Assembly (NCBI RefSeq): GCF_050908995.1
Contig: NC_135124.1
Span: 2,232,001-2,296,000 of the forward strand
DNA from: Andrena cerasifolii
Taxonomy: Eukaryota; Arthropoda; Insecta; Hymenoptera; Andrenidae
Length of the DNA: 64,000 nucleotides
Reading direction: 5' to 3'
How positions within the stretch are numbered: position 1 is the first letter of the stretch; each line of letters opens with the position of its first letter. Both the position numbers and the translations under genes were made by a program. Of this stretch, positions 59,013 to 64,000 are shown piece by piece. The notes under the pieces are model-generated. The model worked only from the letters and a program-made list of their open reading frames with translations, had not been told where the DNA came from and did no database searches.

Positions 59013-61248
59013 CTATCAACACCACAATAGTTTGTTCATTATTCCAACTTATGGGTCTTAGCAAAACTGATTTCACGTTTAATTACCTGGACCAATGTCG
59101 GATCTGTTCCTCTATTTCATCTAATTGTCTTTCTGTCGTTGCTTCTTCTTGATCGTCAGCAATAATTTGCGCAGACTGTGCTGTTTCTTCTTTAATTTCT
59201 CTTTGGAACTTTTCCCATTCTTCTTCTATAGGGTTTTTGTACTCAACATTACGGACCTACAATTTCCACAAAAAGTATGCTATTCTATAGAAATGGTAAA
59301 CTTGCCGATGAACTGAGCCCTCGCCGATTTCGATGACCTTCAAATATGTTGTCAAGATCGTCATTCTGAACAATATTTCCCTTTAAACTTTTTGGCGGTC
59401 GGCCTTAGTTTCGGAGATATTAATAAAAAACTTTCGGCATAATATACTGAAAGCTACCTCCTCACCAATATCAATGACCTTGACATATGTTGCCAAAAAC
59501 GTATGAAAATCTTTCGGCATAAATTGAAATCTGTTTCACAGCCGACGGTATAAGTATTGGTTGAGGCTAGATGGGGCGGGGAGCGCACGCCCGCTCGAGG
59601 GCGCGTAAAGCATTGTAGCGAACCGATGTGAGTACTCGCTAATTCTAGTGTCAAGTAAAGTTCTTTGCGAATATCTCGCAAACCAAAGCAGACCGCCAAA
59701 AAGTTTAAAGGGAAATGTTCAGAATGATGATCTTGACAACAATAGCAATATTGACCTCATCCCCAAACTCACATCGGTTCGCCACCATGCTTTACGCGCC
59801 CGCGAGCGGGCGCGCCCCCCCGCCCTCATCTAGCCCCAACCAATACTAATAGCATCGTGTATGAAACAGTCGACGGTGACGAGAAGATGGTTGTGTTAGT
59901 AACATCTCTCTATAGGCAGATTTCAATGCATTATGCCGAAAGCTTTTATTAATATCTCTGAAACTAACAAATACCTGAAGCTAAAATTTTATATAAGAGG
60001 TCCTCCTCCCCTCTTTATCGAAAGAAGGACACATGTTACACGCTACCGTGTGATGCTTCTGTCGTGCAAAGTCATGTCCACTGTCAACATCACCCATGCA
60101 TTTGTTCCTTCTCTACGATCTATTCTTAGAAGATATATTTATCTGCACTGTATAAATATACTTTATTGTCCTGAATCACGTAGTTTTTGAAAAATCTGTC
60201 GTGTAGGCACACCTTAGAAAAAGGTATGTGTTAAACTCGGTAGTTCTTGTGTTGAGTATAGTTTTTTGCGAATATCTCGTAAACCAAAGCCGACCGCCAA
60301 AAAGTTCAAAGGGAAATGTTGTTCAGAATGACGACTTTGACAACATATGTGAAGGTCATCGAAATCAGCGAGTGCCTAGTTCATCGGCAAGTTTACCATA
60401 GAAATGTACCGCATATTGTCTTCGGTATAATGGCCTTACTTTGGCGTCCAGAACTGGATCATCGAAAAATCCTTCTGGAAGAACTGGTTGGCTTATATCT
60501 TTATTTTTCTCTGTTTCATTCTCCTCTTCTATTTCCACAGTTTTTAATTCTTTGTCATTTGTAAGCTGTTTATCATTCTCTGACCTTTGTATCGTCACAG
60601 AAGCATTCGATGGTGTAGTACCATGAGATTGTTTACAAGTATTATCAAAGAAATCGGATGGTAAATTTGATGCTACTTGAGTTAATTGTGTCAAAGAATT
60701 TTTTAATATTCCTTTTATTTTTTTACTCGCCGAAGATTCTTGAGATGGAGATGTAGGCCTTTTAAATGTATGCGCAGCTGTTTTTGATGTATCTGTTTCT
60801 AGTTTACCCTTCTTCGCCAGCGTTATATTTTCTTTGTGAGTTTTTGAGTTTAAATGAACTGGCCAAACTGCTTCGCTGCGTATAGTAGCTTTGCATAAAA
60901 TACACATAAGCTGTCCTGCATCTGTATATGTGTTTCCCATCGTTAAGGAGTTTAAAAAAATATTACGTTATACGTCTTCTCACTTATTAATTTCAAGAAG
61001 ATAAAAATGCGTGAAATACATATAAATGACATAATACTGTAGTCATTAAATAGATGTCGGAAATGTTATGTTATATTAATATAGGTAGAAGTAAAGCACA
61101 AACCCTAACCTCAAATTGTGTCAAAATATTGTAAAAAAGGATATCTTGCTAACGGAGATTCGATTTTTTTTACAACACCTAATTTCTTTTTGTGTTCGCT
61201 CATTGCTTTGCGCAAATCATCTTGTGTTAATTTTCTTTTAAGAGACAT
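58871..61248 (-). CDS. ZNF830: ZNF830 (CCDC16) homolog, complete gene, four coding exons
   Basis: Nuclear zinc-finger protein of the intron-binding group that joins the spliceosome in vertebrates. Exons, minus strand: 61248-61145, 60929-60440, 59256-59087, 59012-58871; total 301 codons. Features: Lys-rich start (MSLKRKLTQDD); KKIESPLARYTDAGQL joined across intron 1; U1-type C2H2 finger C44-x2-C47-x12-H60-x5-H66; disordered Ser/Thr-rich middle; family motif LPEGFFDDP at 185-193; coiled-coil segment (EEEWEKFQREIKEE); C-terminus FDEFLDWRAKNSYK. All junctions keep frame. Intron 1 is AT-AC; introns 2 and 3 are GT-AG. The ATG at 60940 lies inside intron 1 and is not the start. It is divergent from the MESH1 exon. 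Confidence 0.92.
59087..59256 (-). CDS. ZNF830: ZNF830 homolog, coding exon 3
   Basis: 170 nt from acceptor AATTGTAG to donor TCCAG|GTAATT. It encodes VRNVEYKNPIEEEWEKFQ, then an acidic/glutamine helix ending EEQIRHWS. Phase 0 in, 2 out. The helical stretch matches the family's C-terminal coiled coil. Confidence 0.9.
59286..60400. mobile_element. Foldback element F2 filling ZNF830 intron 2
   Basis: Arms 59293-59440 and about 60243-60400 are inverted (GGTAAACTTGCCGATGAACT, TCATTCTGAACAA, TTTTTGGCGGTCGGC). Inner arms (59540-59630 and 59760-59850) carry CGCCCGC/GCGGGCG and GTAGCGAACCGATGTGAG. It is related to F1 through the AGCCCCAACCAATACTAATA and GTTGTTCAGAAT blocks. It starts about 30 nt after the intron's 3' splice site and ends about 40 nt from its 5' splice site. 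Confidence 0.72.
60440..60929 (-). CDS. ZNF830: ZNF830 homolog, coding exon 2
   Basis: 490 nt carrying the C2H2 finger, the low-complexity middle and LPEGFFDDPVLDAK. The donor is GCCAAA|GTAAGG. Downstream in-frame sequence (HFYGKLADELGTR) belongs to the intron foldback, not to the protein. Confidence 0.9.
60930..61144 (-). other. U12-type AT-AC intron (ZNF830 intron 1)
   Basis: The 5' splice site reads GCAAG|ATATCCTTTT, the exact minor-class donor consensus. The branch-site match TCCTTAAC lies at 60949-60942, about 13 nt before the 3' splice site GGGAAACAC|ATATACAG. Removing these 215 nt joins A-R-Y-T-D-A in frame and restores the conserved ESPLARYTDAGQL segment. No GT-AG pair tried gives this result. 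Confidence 0.92.
61145..61248 (-). CDS. ZNF830: ZNF830 homolog, coding exon 1
   Basis: ATG at 61248-61246 followed by 34 codons plus two bases. It is Lys-rich (LKRKLTQDDLRKAMSEHKKK) and ends in the conserved KKIESPLA before the AT-AC donor. Too short to appear as a long open frame; found by family knowledge. Confidence 0.9.
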
Positions 61249-61472
61249 TTCAAGATAAAAAGTACACTTTTCAACCACAAATGCAATATCGTCTTTCGGG
61301 TTGTTTTGTATTGACCGTCCTATATGTATGTACTTATGTATGTAAGTACAATTTCAGTTCTACTGACTGCTATTGACAAAAGATTTGAAAGCAACATCAG
61401 CTGATATAACTAATACATAGAATACAAATACTATAAGTTATATACAAGCTACAAGTTATGCTTGCAGCGGTA

Positions 61473-61600
61473 TACTAGGCGCCAGAATCGGCTTCCCTTC
61501 GGAAATTTGGCAACGTTGCATGTCACTAGAACCGCTGAGTTATGCCTAGTGACATGCAACGTTGCCAAATTTCCGAGGGGAAGCCGTTTTGCGCCTAGTG
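61473..61600. mobile_element. 128-bp palindromic MITE, TA flanks
   Basis: Arms of about 55 bp (ACTAGGCGC, GGCTTCCC, CGGAAATTTGGCAACGTTGC, ATGTCACTAG) are nearly perfect inverted copies around a loop of about 18 nt (61536-61553). TA lies at 61471-61472 and 61601-61602. Tc1/mariner-type mobilisation inferred. Confidence 0.78.
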
Positions 61601-61675
61601 TACTACTATATCAGGGTTGTCCAGTGTAGGGGCCCCTCACGCGCACTCACGCGTCTGCTTCCTCTTCCAATCTGG

Positions 61676-61973
61676 GTAGAGTACTAAAGAGGTGAGTATG
61701 CGCATCCGCCATATTGGCTCCTCTGGAGAGAAGATTATTGAGTACCCGCTGTTTTGGATATTGTCACAATTCACTTTATAAACAAAATATGCGTTGTTGA
61801 TATTAATGCATAGTCGCACGACACATTATTAGAGTATTTTATTACATTTAAGTTTATATTTGGTTTATAAAGCGAATTTGAGAATACTCAAAAAGGTGGG
61901 TACTCAATAATCATCTCTCTGCAGAGGACCCAATATGGCGGATGCGCATACTCACCTCTTTAGTGCTCTAATC
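61676..61973. mobile_element. About 300-bp foldback MITE
   Basis: Ends TAGAGTACTAAAGAGGTGAG and its near complement; arms of about 90 bp share GAGTATGCGCATCCGCCATA and ATTATTGAGTACCC. The AT-rich core shows no coding. It lies in the presumed promoter interval. Confidence 0.7.
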
Positions 61974-62059
61974 TGAGGGCACGGCAGTGCCCCCGCCAAT
62001 TCGAGTTGAGCAAGCACAGCCGTAAACTCTTTTCTGGAAGCAACTCAGCGTACTTTTGA

Positions 62060-62076
62060 CCCCCCCCCCCCCCCCC
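62060..62076. repeat. C17 homopolymer
   Basis: Seventeen consecutive C; unusual in this AT-rich region. Length may be unreliable in assembly. Other runs: C9-10 at 20281 and 58717, G12 at 57796, G10 at 63597. Confidence 0.9.
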
Positions 62077-63152
62077 AATATCTTTGTACTGCAGTTACCC
62101 AAAAAACCTGAAACTTCTATTTATCTAGAGTACTTTGCAAACGGAACTAAACCTCCAAATTTCACGTTTCTATCTTTTTTAGTTCATGAGATATTTGAAC
62201 TCAAAGTTTCGTTATTTCGACACTGACCGATCATCAAAAATCAGACGTACTTCTCGCAGCCCTAGAAACTTGAACTTTGGTAGAAAGGTAGTGTTTGGGA
62301 TACAATGAAAGGAAAAAATTAAAAATCTGGAAAAATCCTCTTCACTAACAATTTATGAAAGAAATTCGATATCTCTAGAACCACTGAACCCATAACCATG
62401 AAATTTGATAGGCACGTTCCTCTTAGCCCCCACGTGCTTGCTAAGAAATTTAAAAAAAACTCACCACCCTATTACCGAAAAACGATACATGAAAGTTTTA
62501 CGTCGAGCCCCCGCGGGCGCAACGCATGTTTCGGTCCTGACGCCGTAACGTAGTCATCGATTTTCGACCTTATTCTGCGATCTTTAAACGTGTGTAGCTT
62601 AGAGCAACGTTAACCGATTTAGATGAAATTTTCAGCATGTATACAACTTACTTCAATCCACAAACGGGTTTTTTGAATTTTCATTACAGGCTCAGAAAAC
62701 AATTTTCAACAAAACGACCTTCACTATTTTCATCGTTATTCCGACCAGTTGCAATTTTTTTCAAAATGACGAAACACGTCACCTATGTAGAAAACTAATT
62801 ACGCTAGTTTCTAAAAAAAACTCAAGTCGTTTGGACCAATTTTAAAAAAGTTATGCGTTTTTAAAGAGTGTCAACTTACTTTCCGATGCGACTGTACAGC
62901 TGTTTGCATTCTTTTATTACTATACCATATATACAGAGTATAGATTAGTAAATAAGACATTTTATTCTAAAAAATTTAAACAATTCGTATAATTCTAGCG
63001 TAAATATAAAAGTATAAGTAATATAATAATACCTGTAGGTAAAATTTTTTTACAATGTAATTACAATTTAGTAATAGCAGCATTGGTAACGTCTGATTTA
63101 CGTTAAATCAGAAAGCAAGTGGAAATTTGTAGCATTGCTCAATAAATCAGTT

Positions 63153-63355
63153 ATGGAAAACAGTATTTCTACAGCATCTATTACTAATGATCGATTCCAT
63201 GTATCTGGACCTTGTAAATCATGTTGCAGAGATTTGTCCAATGCAGAATTATTAACACTAACAATGAAGTGTATCAATTTTGCAGCAGTAAAACACAAAA
63301 ATCAAAGACGTAAAGATGCAGAACAAACACCATACATAAATCATCCCATAGGTCT
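63153..63355 (+). CDS. HDDC3: MESH1/HDDC3 homolog, first visible coding exon (partial gene)
   Basis: HD-domain hydrolase that in animals removes the 3' phosphate of ppGpp and of NADPH. The segment MKCINFAAVKHKNQRRKDAE, then QTPYINHPIG matches the N-terminal core of the family. The His of NHPIG is the first metal ligand (H35 in human MESH1). The remaining ligands (HD and the later Asp) lie in exons beyond the window. The donor is best placed at GGTCT|GTAACT, giving HPIGL; AG|GTCTGT is the alternative, ending 63351. ATG at 63153 adds 37 residues with a GPCKSCCRD cluster before the core; ATG 63264 would give a near-normal start. The frame is open back to 63090, so an upstream exon is possible. 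Confidence 0.8.
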
Positions 63356-63528
63356 GTAACTCTTTACCTACTTACTTGTACAATCAAATAATATATATAT
63401 AGTGAGCGATGCAAATCGGGGACTTATAGCAAAGCATAAAATATTGGTATTACAGCTTTATTTCTCCGTTATACCTACATAACCCTTAGGGAAAGAGAAA
63501 CATGAAAATACGAGTATAATGTAATACC

Positions 63529-63893
63529 CAGGGTTGCCAGATCAGGCCCGATTTTTGCCAGAGATTTCAATTTCGTTGAGGATTGCAGAATGGCAGGGGG
63601 GGGGGAGAAAAGAAGACCCAAGAAGGAAATAGATATCTAAAATTCATTATAATAATGACTTCTTATAAAGGAGTAATAATAATAATAAAAGTATTATGAA
63701 TATTAGAATTTGTTACAGATTTTAATAGTTTTTTATTTTTGTATGGCATGCTACACCAGTGCAAATGCGTGCCTGCCGAATTCGCTAATATATTTTCTAT
63801 TTTACCAGAGATTTTTATTGTGCCTGCCTGAGGCCGGAGACAACGGTTCAAAACCTGAGACTCCGGCTGAATGCAGAAGATCTGGCAACCCTG
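63529..63893. mobile_element. hAT-type MITE, TIR CAGGGTTGCCAGATC
   Basis: CAGGGTTGCCAGATC at 63529 and its complement ending 63893. Flanks GTAATACC (63521-63528) and GTGATACT (63894-63901) match at 6 of 8 positions. It lies in the first intron of the MESH1 homolog. Non-coding; G10 run near 63597. Confidence 0.72.
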
Positions 63894-64000
63894 GTGATAC
63901 TGTTATATGAAAATAGTGGTATATTAGTAAGTATTTACTGGTATTTTTCTGGTATTCCTATTTGATTACAATTTTCAAGATATTTTCAATTACATTTCTA

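Larger units (their letters stand above)
61249..63152. promoter_or_regulatory. Divergent intergenic region between ZNF830 and MESH1 homologs
   Basis: A 1.9-kb spacer between two genes facing away from each other, so both promoters should be here. It holds two palindromic MITEs (61473-61600, 61676-61973), a C17 run at 62060-62076 and AT-rich DNA (62080-63080) without exons. No core promoter motif could be assigned with confidence. Confidence 0.4.

Noticed and set aside
60365..60940. 191-codon frame taken as a complete gene starting MGNTYTD
   Set aside because: The ATG lies in the AT-AC intron and the C-terminal 27 residues are intron foldback sequence; the real protein joins exons on both sides.

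Overview
The window looks like nuclear DNA of an insect, most likely a hymenopteran, though the exact organism cannot be read from it. The reasons are AT-rich DNA, small exons bounded by GT/AG spliced over kilobases, mariner, Tc1, pogo-like and hAT elements with insect-type ends, and clear animal gene families. Most of the 64 kb is introns and intergenic DNA packed with DNA transposons, above all inverted-repeat (foldback) elements. Almost all open reading frames longer than 60 codons are chance frames inside these repeats.

Three host genes can be supported. (1) The 3' part of a plus-strand gene for a single-pass membrane protein has coding exons at 23922-24074, 35513-35653, 36359-36473, 40584-40771 and 48303-48514. 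All four junctions keep the frame (phases 1,1,2,1). It has two EB-type cysteine modules, one transmembrane helix and a basic Ser-rich cytoplasmic tail. A probable 6.3-kb 3' UTR runs to AATAAA at 54801. (2) A complete minus-strand homolog of ZNF830/CCDC16, a spliceosome-associated zinc-finger protein, has four coding exons between 58871 and 61248 (301 codons). Its first intron is a textbook minor-class (U12) AT-AC intron. (3) The first visible coding exon of a MESH1/HDDC3 ppGpp(NADPH)-hydrolase homolog lies on the plus strand at 63153 and is divergent from ZNF830. The rest lies beyond the window.

The one intact transposon gene is a mariner (55041-56321) with an uninterrupted 341-codon DD34D transposase, 27-bp TIRs and TA flanks. 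A 5S rRNA gene or close copy lies on the minus strand at 31749-31869.

Layout: 1-17.4 kb is intergenic or intronic DNA with foldback and TA-flanked elements. 17.4-19.8 kb is a decayed pogo-like transposon holding a nested TA element and a LINE tail. 20.55-21.65 kb is a tandem array whose units fold into hairpins with compensatory changes. 22.6-48.3 kb holds the membrane-protein exons inside a TE thicket (nested hATs, CAGGGTC foldbacks, 5S). 48.5-54.8 kb is the probable 3' UTR, nearly free of repeats. 54.9-58.2 kb has the mariner and a GC-rich foldback. 58.9-61.2 kb is ZNF830, with a related foldback filling intron 2. 61.3-64 kb has MITEs, the MESH1 exon and a hAT MITE.

Calls were made by reading the sequence; no database or folding program was run.
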